DNA of 64,000 nucleotides from Pseudomonas fluorescens (lineage in GTDB: Bacteria; Pseudomonadota; Gammaproteobacteria; Pseudomonadales; Pseudomonadaceae). The DNA is taken from the NCBI RefSeq assembly GCF_900215245.1, contig NZ_LT907842.1, forward strand, positions 5,456,001-5,520,000, in the 5' to 3' direction. Shown here piece after piece: positions 25,073 through 33,584 of the stretch (positions within the stretch are counted from its first letter, which is position 1; every line of letters begins with the position of its first letter). The notes below the pieces were generated by a model that had not been told where the DNA came from, did not search any database, and saw only the letters and a list, made by a program, of their open reading frames with translations. The translations under genes were made by a program, and so were the position numbers.

Positions 25073-26445
25073 GACACCACAGCATCATCTGCAGGCTCGG
25101 CGCCAGTGATATTGACCCGATCGAGATTAAGCACCCTGGGAGCCGTGAAACCGCAATTTCATTCCTGGATGGTTACCAGCGTCTGAGCTTTGGTATTGGG
25201 CAAGCGATCGATCAGCTTGCGAATAAGGGCATGCGCCCCAGCGAGACCTCAATCGACCTGGCCCTCGTAGCCGGAGCGCTCACGGCGGCTGATACCCGGA
25301 TATCCCGGAAGACCGAATCCCAGAATGCCTGGACGCGTGAGATCGACCTTTACGTGCCTGTGGCAGATCCTGCGTTGTGGACTTCGATGTCAGCGCTGCT
25401 TGACTCGACCTTGCATTTCTTAACCGGCGATCGATGGAGGGTCATCTTCCGCGCCAGGCCTGAAGGCTTGGAGGAGCTGGCTCCCATCGTGGAGCTCTTT
25501 CGGAGCGCTACTCCCACAAGCGTGTGTCTTTTCTCGGGAGGTATGGACAGCTTCATTGGTGCGATCGACCTGCTGGCCCAAGGGGAGTCTCCGCTGCTGG
25601 TGAGCCACTACTGGGACTCCAATAGCACCAGCAAATATCAGAATCAATGCTTTGAGGCGCTCCAAGAGCGATACCCTGATACTCCGATCCACCAGGTACA
25701 GGCCAGGGTGGGCTTCCCGCAAGGGCTGGTGGCCAACACAAAGGGTGAAGATACGCTGCGGGGGCGCTCATTCCTGTTCTTCGCGTTGGCGGCGTTGGCG
25801 GCCGATGCCACGGGCGAGGAGATGGTGATCCATGTTCCTGAGAACGGTCTGATCTCCCTGAATGTCCCGCTGGATCCGCTGCGATTGGGCGCTCTGAGCA
25901 CGCGGACAACACACCCCTACTACATGGCTCGCGTGAATGAGCTCTTTGCTGGTCTTGGGCTTCGGATGCGGTTGCACAACATGTATGGACATCGCACTAA
26001 GGGGCAGATGGCCGAGCAGTGCGCTGATGGTGAATTTCTCCGTGCGAACGTCCACAAAACCATGTCGTGCTCCTCACCGGGCAAGGCACGATACCAAAAG
26101 GATCCGACCAACCGGCAACCCAAGCACTGCGGCTTCTGCGTTCCTTGTATCATCCGGCGAGCCTCCATTGCCCATGGATGCGGCGATGATATAACCCCGT
26201 ACGTGATTCCCGATTTGCACGCGAATGTCTTGAACACGAACAAAGCTGACGGGGCACATGTGCGATCATTCCAGATGGCCATCCGCCGACTGCAGCGGGC
26301 GCCGAACAGTCCGAGGTTCGACATCCACATCCCTGGCCCCTTGATCGACCATCCGGACGACCATCAGGCGTATGAGCAGGTGTATGTGGACGGCCTCAAT
26401 GAAGTCCATCGATATTTGACTGGAGTCAGGGCGCAGCCCCTATGA
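25069..26445 (+). CDS. qatC: QatC: QueC-like nucleotide-modifying enzyme of the Qat system
   Basis: A 458-aa protein with a PP-loop ATPase motif SGGMDS at residues 156-161, as in QueC (7-cyano-7-deazaguanine synthase), and a C-terminal zinc site HCGFCVPC near residue 355. The N-terminal 145 residues are specific to QatC. QueC enzymes adenylate a carboxylate to make a nitrile on deazaguanine; in Qat the substrate is probably a protein or nucleotide and is not settled. The gene overlaps qatB and qatD by 4 nt each (ATGA), a strict operon. Confidence 0.9.
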   Translation: MRHHSIICRLGASDIDPIEIKHPGSRETAISFLDGYQRLSFGIGQAIDQLANKGMRPSETSIDLALVAGALTAADTRISRKTESQNAWTREIDLYVPVADPALWTSMSALLDSTLHFLTGDRWRVIFRARPEGLEELAPIVELFRSATPTSVCLFSGGMDSFIGAIDLLAQGESPLLVSHYWDSNSTSKYQNQCFEALQERYPDTPIHQVQARVGFPQGLVANTKGEDTLRGRSFLFFALAALAADATGEEMVIHVPENGLISLNVPLDPLRLGALSTRTTHPYYMARVNELFAGLGLRMRLHNMYGHRTKGQMAEQCADGEFLRANVHKTMSCSSPGKARYQKDPTNRQPKHCGFCVPCIIRRASIAHGCGDDITPYVIPDLHANVLNTNKADGAHVRSFQMAIRRLQRAPNSPRFDIHIPGPLIDHPDDHQAYEQVYVDGLNEVHRYLTGVRAQPL

Positions 26446-27209
26446 ACCAAACAGTGCGCGAGCGTCCGAAATGGGTGGATTTTCACTGCCACCTGGATCT
26501 CTATCCCAACCACGAAGCCTTGATTTGTGAGTGCGATAGGGAAGGGGTAGCCACGCTCGCTGTTACCACCACGCCAAAGGCCTGGGCTCGAAATCAGGAA
26601 CTGGCTAGTACTTCTAAGCACGTGCGGGTCGCCTTGGGTTTGCACCCGCAGCTCGTGGCGGAGCGTGAAGGGGAGCTCACGCTGTTCGAGCGCTTGCTGG
26701 AAGGGACGCGATACGTCGGAGAGATTGGTCTCGATGCCGGCCCTCGGTTCTACTCCAGCTTCGAGGCGCAAGAGCGGATCTTTTCCCGGATCCTGTCAGC
26801 TTGTTCTGAGCAGGGTGGCAAGATCCTCACTGTGCACAGCGTCCGCACTGCTGCAAAGGTGCTGGGACATATCGAGCGCCTCCTTCCACCCGATCGCGGT
26901 AGGGTCGTGCTGCACTGGTTCACTGGCAGTGCGGCGGAGGCTAAGCGGGCTTTGGATCTCGGATGCTACTTCTCGATCAACATCGAGATGTTGAAGTCCA
27001 CGAAGCACCGGGCGCTTGTAGCATCGCTGCCATTTGATCGTATGCTCACCGAAACCGATGGGCCGTTCGTGCAAGTGGGTGGTAAGCCGTTAGCCCCTCC
27101 AGATGTAAGGAATGCGATTCAGGCGATTGCTACGCTCAAGGGACTCGGCACTGCGCAGGTCGCAAATCAGATTGTTAGCAACTTGGGTAGTCTCCTGCGT
27201 AGTTGCTAG
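26442..27209 (+). CDS. qatD: QatD: TatD-like metal-dependent DNase of the Qat system
   Basis: A 255-aa TatD-family hydrolase. Metal ligands typical of the TIM-barrel family are visible: DFHCHLD (H15, H17) at the start, GEIGLDAG in the middle, VHS and HWFTGS later, and the C-terminal TETDGPF. TatD enzymes are Mg-dependent DNases. As the fourth qat gene it is the likely effector or processing nuclease. Its end is 47 bp from the end of a convergent XRE regulator gene. Confidence 0.9.
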   Translation: MNQTVRERPKWVDFHCHLDLYPNHEALICECDREGVATLAVTTTPKAWARNQELASTSKHVRVALGLHPQLVAEREGELTLFERLLEGTRYVGEIGLDAGPRFYSSFEAQERIFSRILSACSEQGGKILTVHSVRTAAKVLGHIERLLPPDRGRVVLHWFTGSAAEAKRALDLGCYFSINIEMLKSTKHRALVASLPFDRMLTETDGPFVQVGGKPLAPPDVRNAIQAIATLKGLGTAQVANQIVSNLGSLLRSC

Positions 27210-27256
27210 TGCTGCCCAGATGATCACACGCACCTACTCCAAGCGTGTACCGACGC

Positions 27257-27730
27257 TTAACGGTCGTCTTTCCAGAGCCTGCTAACCCTCGATTTGTCAA
27301 GCCCCAACAGTTCCGCAGTCTCTTTCTGGTTTTTTCCTTCAGCCTTGTACTTGAGCACCGCCTGCCGATTGGCCTCTCCAGATCTGATACGGGGATGGAC
27401 TGAGTGAAGCTTACCGTCCTCGAACTCATGATGGAGCTTATCGAGCACACCCAGCCTTTCGAGCTTCGCTATCTCACCAGCCACGCCCTTCAAGAACTCC
27501 TTGGGTGTTTGGTGACGCGCATAGGACGAAGCCACCGCCAGTATGGCGACAAGATCAATGTCGAGTACTGAAGAGAATTCCTCCATCGTTGACAGGGTGG
27601 GATTGCTCTTCGCGTGCTCAATGTTACTCATTTGCCGAGCCTCGACTCGACCATGGAAATCTTCTTGGGACAGGTTACGAGCTGCGCGTGACAGCCTCAA
27701 GACTGCGGCCAACGGTTCTCTCAGCGACAT
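27257..27730 (-). CDS. XRE-type helix-turn-helix regulator
   Basis: A 157-aa DNA-binding protein. The N-terminal half is a Cro/CI HTH (LAAVLRLSRAARNLSQEDF, then SNIEHAKSNPTLSTMEEFSSVL). The C-terminal segment ending NQKETAELLGLDKSRVSRLWKD is a second HTH-like element. ATG at 27730 is preferred over an in-frame start at 27895, whose extra 55 residues are not HTH-like. A 7-bp-arm inverted repeat lies 30 bp upstream. It is convergent with qatD and divergent from the metallophosphoesterase gene, so it could control either itself or that gene. Confidence 0.8.
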   Translation of the reverse strand: MSLREPLAAVLRLSRAARNLSQEDFHGRVEARQMSNIEHAKSNPTLSTMEEFSSVLDIDLVAILAVASSYARHQTPKEFLKGVAGEIAKLERLGVLDKLHHEFEDGKLHSVHPRIRSGEANRQAVLKYKAEGKNQKETAELLGLDKSRVSRLWKDDR

Positions 27731-27759
27731 TTGGAGCACCCAAAGCCGAGGATAAAGCC

Positions 27760-27788
27760 ATATTGCGCAGTTGTTCTCCATGCAATAT
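27760..27788. promoter_or_regulatory. Inverted repeat ATATTGC-N15-GCAATAT, likely XRE operator
   Basis: Perfect 7-bp arms at 27760-27766 and 27782-27788 with a 15-bp spacer lie between the XRE gene and the divergent metallophosphoesterase gene. The site covers the expected promoter of the XRE gene and fits autoregulation. Confidence 0.45.
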
Positions 27789-27923
27789 AGTGCGCGATAA
27801 GCAACTGGTGGCGCTTTACTATTTTTTGCTGGGCACGCTCCATCACCCTGGAGCGCGCTAGCGCTTGCCGCGCTTACAGATCCGGCCTCCGTCAATTTAC
27901 CGCTAAATCCTCAAGGCCAGCGT

Positions 27924-28658
27924 TTGCGAATCAGAATTTACTCAGACCTCCATGCCGAGTTCCACCGTTTCGACCCGCCGCCCCTCTACTCTGGGGTTGA
28001 ACTGGTAATCCTCGCTGGTGACATCAACAAAAAAGTCAGGGGCGTCCAATGGGCCAACGAGACGTTCGCCTGCCAGGTCGTGTACGTCACAGGGAACCAC
28101 GAATATTACGACGGGCACCTTGATCGCACCTTGCAGAAGATGAAGGACGCCGCGGCCGGCCACGTGCATGTTCTGGAGAACGAATCGCTGATTCTGGGGG
28201 ATGTCAGAATCCTCGGCAGCACAGCATGGACTGACTTCACTTCAACAGGGAACCAGGTCGCGGCCAGCAACGCTGCCAGGCAAGGTATGAACGACTTCAA
28301 GTACATCAGGGCAGACTCGAACTACAGAAGATTGAGACCGGATGACCTGATTACCCGGAACCGCATCGCCAAGGACTGGCTCACCCAAGAGCTCGCTCGA
28401 CCGTTTGGCGGCAAAACGGTAGTGGTGACCCATCACTCACCATCTCCCGTGGTGATTGGTGAGCAGCATGAAGGGCATCTTACTGCAGCGTACACCAACG
28501 ACTGGCCGCATTTGATCGAGAAGGCCCATGTGTGGGTGTTCGGTCACACGCATGAGGCTACAGATGTTGAGCTGGCCGGCTGCCGGGTGATCTCAAACCC
28601 CCGTGGCTACCCTGAGGAGAGCACCGGTTTTGACCCTTACTTCGAGATCCAAATCTAA
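27924..28658 (+). CDS. Calcineurin-like metallophosphoesterase
   Basis: A 244-aa dinuclear-metal phosphoesterase. The five motif blocks are clear: YSDLHAEF (D and H), LAGDIN (D), TGNHEYYD (N and H), VVTHHSP (H) and VFGHTHEATD (H-x-H). Such enzymes cleave phosphomonoesters, phosphodiesters or nucleotide second messengers. The start is TTG 27924. The following small gene overlaps the stop (TAATG), so the pair is translationally coupled. Set inside a defence island behind an XRE gene, it may act on a nucleotide signal, but nothing in the sequence shows the substrate. Confidence 0.85.
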   Translation: MRIRIYSDLHAEFHRFDPPPLYSGVELVILAGDINKKVRGVQWANETFACQVVYVTGNHEYYDGHLDRTLQKMKDAAAGHVHVLENESLILGDVRILGSTAWTDFTSTGNQVAASNAARQGMNDFKYIRADSNYRRLRPDDLITRNRIAKDWLTQELARPFGGKTVVVTHHSPSPVVIGEQHEGHLTAAYTNDWPHLIEKAHVWVFGHTHEATDVELAGCRVISNPRGYPEESTGFDPYFEIQI

Positions 28659-28981
28659 TGGCCACTTCGGCGATGAAGCACTTTTTTGACCACGCCGTCG
28701 AGCCGATAGAGCTCGATCAGGATCTTCCCTCGGAGGTCATCCAGGCACAGGGCATTTCCTGGGGTGTGGTGGTCGACGCTTACCTTGTCAACGCAGCAAG
28801 GGTAGGGCAGAGCTATGCGGCGCTCGTTTACAACGATCAGTCAAACGTAAGCTCGAATGGAATGACGGTTGCTACCCCTCCACTTCAGCTGGTTGAGACA
28901 AGGGCGGGGTTCAAGCTAATGCGCAGCCTAAGTGGCAAAGACTACTACGTTATCGCTAGTGAGCTCAGCGAGCCGCGGTGA
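28658..28981 (+). CDS. Unknown 107-aa partner of the metallophosphoesterase
   Basis: The start ATG overlaps the stop of the metallophosphoesterase gene (TAATG), a strong sign of a coupled pair. The sequence is soluble, beta-rich in its second half (GVVVDAYLVNAARVGQSYAA, then PPLQLVETRAGF). There is no cysteine, signal peptide or catalytic motif, and no family is recognised. Confidence 0.6.
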   Translation: MATSAMKHFFDHAVEPIELDQDLPSEVIQAQGISWGVVVDAYLVNAARVGQSYAALVYNDQSNVSSNGMTVATPPLQLVETRAGFKLMRSLSGKDYYVIASELSEPR

Positions 28982-29156
28982 GCATCCAATTGGGTTGACT
29001 CACCCGGCCCAAACGCCGTTTTCGAGCTGTAGTACTTGGCAAGGCGCGGCGAGCGCCTTGGATTTAGACCTTTATGTATCCCGCAGACCAATCCGCTGGA
29101 CGGCTTCGTGTGCGCTCGCATTCACGTACCACTTCAAAGTGCACTAAGGAAAATGC

Positions 29157-29654
29157 ATGTCTGATCTGAAAAAAATTGAACTCACTGTTAAGAACTACAT
29201 TGTTAAAAACTCCGCTGACATTGATACGCTCTATAGCCAAGTTCGGTGCGAAGACAGTGAAGGAAAAACTTTCTATTTCAAAGAAGTTTGCATGTTGGAC
29301 TACTTGAAAAGGCACGGGGCGATTGTTACTGACAAGCCTCGTACGTGGTACTTCAAGCATTTGAACAAGAAAACCATCGTTCTAGTGGCCTTCCAAAAGG
29401 CAGATGGAAAGATTGAGTATGACCTTGATCACCTGCGACAGGTTGCTAGATCCAGCATTCTTAAAGGGATCGTTTTCGCGGTAGCGGCAATTCCTGCGGG
29501 TTTGATCATCGCAACAGCGACTTTTGGTATCGGGCTGCTGTTTACGCCTGTGTGCCTCTTCTATGCGTACAGAAGTCTCTTTAAAATCCCCCTGATGCTG
29601 CGTCGCGATACGCTGGTAAATGAGCTCGCCGCGCAAGGAGTGATTGTACAGTAG
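29157..29654 (+). CDS. Small membrane protein of unknown function
   Basis: A 165-aa protein with an AAGGA site ahead of the ATG. The first 100 residues are polar and beta-like (a DUF-type domain of about 90 aa), followed by two hydrophobic helices (IVFAVAAIPAGLIIATATF and IGLLFTPVCLFYAYRSLF) and a short charged tail. It may be an inner-membrane sensor or regulator. No named family. It stands between the metallophosphoesterase pair and a HAD hydrolase. Confidence 0.6.
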   Translation: MSDLKKIELTVKNYIVKNSADIDTLYSQVRCEDSEGKTFYFKEVCMLDYLKRHGAIVTDKPRTWYFKHLNKKTIVLVAFQKADGKIEYDLDHLRQVARSSILKGIVFAVAAIPAGLIIATATFGIGLLFTPVCLFYAYRSLFKIPLMLRRDTLVNELAAQGVIVQ

Positions 29655-29713
29655 TTGTCAATCTGGACTGCTGCGATGCAGGGTCAAGGCCGCGTGTCGA
29701 TGAGGAGCAATAA

Positions 29714-30346
29714 ATGACAGCAGTAATTTTTGATCTCTTCGGTACGCTTTTGCAGATTCGAAACCGGCAGAACCCCTTTCGACAGCTCCTCCGCCTCGGC
29801 TCACAGCAGGGACGCGCCGCTTCCCCTGGAGATCTGCGCTGGATCATGACCAACGCCGGTGGGTTGCAGGAGGCTGCTGATTTTTTTGGAATCAAACTTT
29901 CCTCCACTCAACTTATTGAGCTCCAGAGCTACCTAGAGCTCGAACTTGAATCGATCACACTTTTTGAGGATGCGCTGCCGGCGCTCGCTCTGCTGCGACA
30001 CCACCAAATAAGAGTTGGCGTGTGCTCGAACTTGGGTGGCCCGTATTGCTCGGTAGCCCGGGATTTGCTGCCGGGGCTCGATGGCTATGCGCTCAGCGCC
30101 GAGGTTGGGCTGATGAAGCCTGATGTGGCCATGTACCAACACATCTGCACCCAGCTTGAGGTTGCACCCAGCCAACTCCCAGGATCGGACGCGCCTAACG
30201 TCTTGATGATCGGAGACTCCTGGCGATGTGATGCTGATGGCCCCCGAGTAGCCGGCATCGAAGGTTACCATCTGGATCGTAGTGGGGCGGGTCGCTTTTG
30301 TGACCTGCTTGAGTTTGTTACAGGTATCAACACCAGCAGAGGTTGA
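29714..30346 (+). CDS. HAD-superfamily hydrolase
   Basis: A 210-aa HAD-like protein with a GAGGAG ribosome site. Motif I is DLFGTLL, with a Phe in place of the second Asp as in the dehalogenase-like branch. Motif II is the serine in VCSNLG, motif III the lysine in GLMKPD, and motif IV GDSWRCDADG with two acids. All catalytic residues are present. Substrates of this branch are small phosphates or halo-acids; none can be assigned here. Confidence 0.8.
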   Translation: MTAVIFDLFGTLLQIRNRQNPFRQLLRLGSQQGRAASPGDLRWIMTNAGGLQEAADFFGIKLSSTQLIELQSYLELELESITLFEDALPALALLRHHQIRVGVCSNLGGPYCSVARDLLPGLDGYALSAEVGLMKPDVAMYQHICTQLEVAPSQLPGSDAPNVLMIGDSWRCDADGPRVAGIEGYHLDRSGAGRFCDLLEFVTGINTSRG

Positions 30347-31382
30347 TGCCCACAGCCAGCGGTTCTGCACCTAGCCCTTTCTGATAGGTCTCCGCATCCC
30401 AAAAATGGCCATTTTGGTCTCGTGCCTGGCTCATCTTGATACCCATAGATGTACGTCCTGGTAACGCCTCACTTTGTTCAAGGCCGGCCACGCGAGTTGG
30501 TTGAGTGGCCGTGGTCACTGTCCACAACGCTGATGATGGGCATCAACTCAGAGGTCGATAACTCCAACGCCGTACGCTTTAGCGCCCAGCTTTCGATCCG
30601 CTAGCGCGGCTGTGGAGGGGGCGATATCCGGTAACTTCATCCCCGATTCCAGAATGTATCAACGGGGCAAGAGCGGACACAAGGCGCGAAATAGTTTCAG
30701 CGAGTCCTCTAGAACGCGGGCTTGAGAACGCAGGGGCTCTAAAGGGCGAGTTGCGGCTGAGAAGTACCATCGGGTGGTGCGTCATCAGTACCCTCATTGA
30801 GTAAATGCATCCAGTTGGGATGCGTCGAGAGCACAAGCCGTTCTAGGACGCACATCAGGTCGTCCGAGAGCAGGACAAGGACGAGCGTCTGCAGCTCAGC
30901 ACTCTGGATTACCTCAGAATCCAGAGTGAGCTCGTGACCAAGGATTACATCCCGTTTGTCGACATCTTTGCGCATATGGGCGAGAGGTGTTTGGGCGATC
31001 TCTCTAAGCAGCGAGTGATGTCGAGTGGCGTTGCATAGCGAAGAGGCGCTGATGTCATCATCACGAGCACGTCCAAGGGATACAAAATTCTCCAAACGAG
31101 AGCTGACATCATTGACTCCCTAGAGATGGCATCCGGGCTCGCCGAGTACCACGATGCCCCGGCAGTTAGCTAAAGCCACTCTCGGGGGCTTTCTCTATAA
31201 TGCAGTCACCTGTTTCCAGGTAGGTAGCTGATCTGAGGTGCTCGAGGAGAGTTGCCATCACTCAGTTGTGCGGCCGCGTTCAGGAGAAAAGCTCCGCTCA
31301 ACCTGAGCGATCACATCAGGCGGATAGTCCTGTGAATTTGACTCACGCAGGGCGGCTATAACTACGCGGCTCCTAGATACCG
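30347..31382. other. 1-kb stretch without a recognisable gene
   Basis: Short frames exist on the minus strand (30327-30527 and 30739-31095), but neither shows a known domain or a good ribosome site. A small stem AAAGCC/GGCTTT occurs at about 31174-31194. Together with the truncated reductase at 32.5 kb this looks like recombined, decayed sequence at a module border. Confidence 0.4.
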
Positions 31383-32309
31383 CTAGCGTTGATGTTCAGT
31401 GAATTCGGTCAATTGCACACCCAGGTCGGCCATCGAAGCCACTATTTGAGCGACCTCAGAATTGGCAGTGGGATCGCTGCACTGAACCTCCAGCAATTTT
31501 ATCTTCACCCGATCATGCTCCTTGTTGAGCGGTACGCAAATGTACCGATCTTGGCCACTGATGTTTACTTCTGTGGTGTCCTCATCGCCAAATTTCTTGA
31601 CCAATAACCGAACTTCAGCTTCTTCATCCAAGTAAAAAGGTAAGGCGAACGCTCCGATGCGCGATACCCCCTTCGGTGTGAAAAAGCGATCAAATCGATC
31701 AGACGCAATCTTTTTGAACACCCGAAATGGATGACTCACTTCGATTTCGCTGTACCTGATTTGTCGAATTTCCGCTCGCTGCAGGACGGGCTCGATCAAC
31801 AGTCGCAGTCGCACCTCTCCAAACGACCAGAGCGGGCCCGGCTCGTCCCCTGAGGCCAGCGACAGGTAAAACAGATCCCGCGCAAGGTCATCAATCACGC
31901 GTCTACCGTCAGATTTAGGGGTGAGGTAGCCGAGGAGTCCGAACTGGCCTGCGAATGAGGTGAGTTCACCTTCACCCATGCGCTTCTCTACGGCATGCAA
32001 TCGAATTGATCTGGTTTGGGCAATGCTTCTCAGTGTTGAGAGTTTTGTGTAATGCCACCGGGAGGTCGAGGCTATGGGTGGAAAACAATAGTTCCAAAGC
32101 GTTGTTGAAAAGCTGTCGTCCCCATCCGGCCTTTCGGTGATGACGGCATCGGTAGCCGTAAGCCTTGAGAAGTCGAACAGAGATGACCATTCATACTGTT
32201 CCGTTTCTTCTTTGAAGATCTTTTGGAGGCTGTAGGAATCTGCAGAGGGCTTAGTATTCAATTCGAGGTCACTTTTACTGAATGGGGGCGGGGCGGGACG
32301 TTTTCTCAA
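31383..32309 (-). CDS. DUF2971-like protein
   Basis: A 308-aa protein. The stretch RWHYTKLSTLRSIAQTRSIRLH followed by FYLSLASGDEPGPLWSFG and a region of beta strands resembles the DUF2971 layout (YHYTS...L..I...L...; FSLS...D.LWS.YG). Members are often found in phage-defence and mobile regions, and the fold recalls ADP-ribosyl-type enzymes, but an activity is not established. The start is a TTG at 32309. Single gene on the minus strand. Confidence 0.5.
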   Translation of the reverse strand: MRKRPAPPPFSKSDLELNTKPSADSYSLQKIFKEETEQYEWSSLFDFSRLTATDAVITERPDGDDSFSTTLWNYCFPPIASTSRWHYTKLSTLRSIAQTRSIRLHAVEKRMGEGELTSFAGQFGLLGYLTPKSDGRRVIDDLARDLFYLSLASGDEPGPLWSFGEVRLRLLIEPVLQRAEIRQIRYSEIEVSHPFRVFKKIASDRFDRFFTPKGVSRIGAFALPFYLDEEAEVRLLVKKFGDEDTTEVNISGQDRYICVPLNKEHDRVKIKLLEVQCSDPTANSEVAQIVASMADLGVQLTEFTEHQR

Positions 32310-32476
32310 GCAGCAAGGGACTCAGTCTATTCCGCCTCGCCGCACTGCGTTCTTGCCCAGTGCCGCCAAGTCGAGATTGGCGTCGCCGTGATCAATCCTA
32401 ACAGATGCTCAGGCATCGCTCGATCGGTCAGGCGCCCGTGATTTGCGCGGGGAAAATTCGGTTGGGTAGCCCGGCT

Positions 32477-32665
32477 TTAGTATTCTCGAGCCATGCCAGC
32501 AAGCGCACGTAGCTGGGCGCCGATCACCTCAATGGTCGCGAGGTCAGTGATGGTATTGGACTCCACATCCACCTTGCTAGCGAGCTGACTGATCATCACC
32601 TCTGGTTTATTCAGCACCTTGGCGTTGAAGAAAACGAGGATCTGACGCAAGTGGTATTGAGCTCT
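32477..32665 (-). pseudogene. 3' fragment of an NADPH-dependent FMN reductase gene
   Basis: Minus-strand translation from about 32665 down to the TAA at 32479 reads RAQYHLRQILVFFNAKVLN, then KPEVMISQ and a C-terminal tail ending AGMAREY. This matches the C-terminal third of NADPH-dependent FMN reductases, whose YHLRQ..VFL....L.KPEVM motif is characteristic. No upstream part with the flavodoxin-like FMN-binding loop is present, so only a fragment remains. It marks a recombination scar. Confidence 0.55.
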
Positions 32666-32900
32666 TAACGGGTGTGCGGCATCAGCGTCTCACCAAGTCC
32701 CTTTTTCAACGCTCTAACTAGGAGAAGGTGACAGGCAGCTAGTCGTTACCTAAGGGGTCGATGACTGGGGCGCGTAGGTCACCGTGAATGCCCGTATGCA
32801 TTTGGGGGCGCTAGATCGTGCAGCTTCTACTACGCTGACTCGACGAAGAGGAATCAAGCTCACTGGCCCCGTTGTTAGCTCAGCTGCGAAAGGATGCCGA

Positions 32901-33584
32901 ATGCCACATCTCATCAAGAATGCCCTATCAGCTTTGAGTTCAAACGGATGGGCGATCTTTCAATTGCCGGATGATGGTGATGGCGCTGCCGTAATCCAGC
33001 AAGCTGCGCTCGATATTGCCTGTCTCCTCGGGCAGCCCAAGGCAACGCGACGCCGGGGGCCTTTGGTCGATGTGCTGATTCCTACTGATAGGCAATCTGC
33101 GAACCGGCGCTCTCTCAGCGTCCGCTATGGGTTGAGCCCATTCCCATGGCATACCGATGGGGCCCACTGGAGTACGCCGCCACGGTACATCGTTATGGGT
33201 TGCTTGGAGGCCGCCCCTTGCACTGCTCAAACGCTCTTCTGCGAGGGGAGCACATTCGATCCATTGAATGTAGATGGCGCTCGGTCATCGGTTTTCAGGA
33301 TTACCAATGGCGGCAACAGCTTTTACGCTGCGGCTCGAGGAGGTTCTGACCGTTACTACAGGTTCGACCCTGGCTGCATGACGCCCGTGGATGCCGGCGC
33401 TCAGGAAATCGTGCGCTCGATCGATCTCTTTGAGCCCTCAGACGAACAGGCAATCACTTGGCAGGCCGGGAAATTCTTGCTGCTTGATAACTGGCGTTTT
33501 CTACATCGCCGCGGATCCGCACAGGGAAGCACTGAGCGGAAACTCCTTAGAGTCACCGTAATGGAGAAAGGCAAACATGGCTAA
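32901..33584 (+). CDS. Fe(II)/2-oxoglutarate-dependent oxygenase (TauD/TfdA-like)
   Basis: A 227-aa oxygenase starting at ATG 32901, which has AAAGGA 9 bp upstream (an earlier in-frame start at 32784 is less likely). The iron site is complete: H84-T-D86 in PWHTDGAHW and distal H202 in NWRFLHRRG, with R217 for 2-oxoglutarate. The double-stranded beta-helix length is compact. TauD-like enzymes hydroxylate small molecules, but a nucleic acid or protein substrate is possible here. It overlaps the next gene, a HEPN/zinc protein, by 8 nt, suggesting a two-gene module. Confidence 0.8.
   Translation: MPHLIKNALSALSSNGWAIFQLPDDGDGAAVIQQAALDIACLLGQPKATRRRGPLVDVLIPTDRQSANRRSLSVRYGLSPFPWHTDGAHWSTPPRYIVMGCLEAAPCTAQTLFCEGSTFDPLNVDGARSSVFRITNGGNSFYAAARGGSDRYYRFDPGCMTPVDAGAQEIVRSIDLFEPSDEQAITWQAGKFLLLDNWRFLHRRGSAQGSTERKLLRVTVMEKGKHG

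Noticed and set aside
26927..26938. ACTGGCAGTGCG, similar to the inverted repeat near 16.4 kb
   Set aside because: Lies inside qatD coding sequence with a mismatch; probably coincidence.
17257..30346. Exact left and right ends of the Tn7-like element
   Set aside because: No matching terminal inverted repeats and target duplication could be fixed by eye. A comparison with an empty site would be needed.
30739..31095. 118-aa minus-strand frame
   Set aside because: No domain, no ribosome site and low-complexity overlap with decayed sequence.
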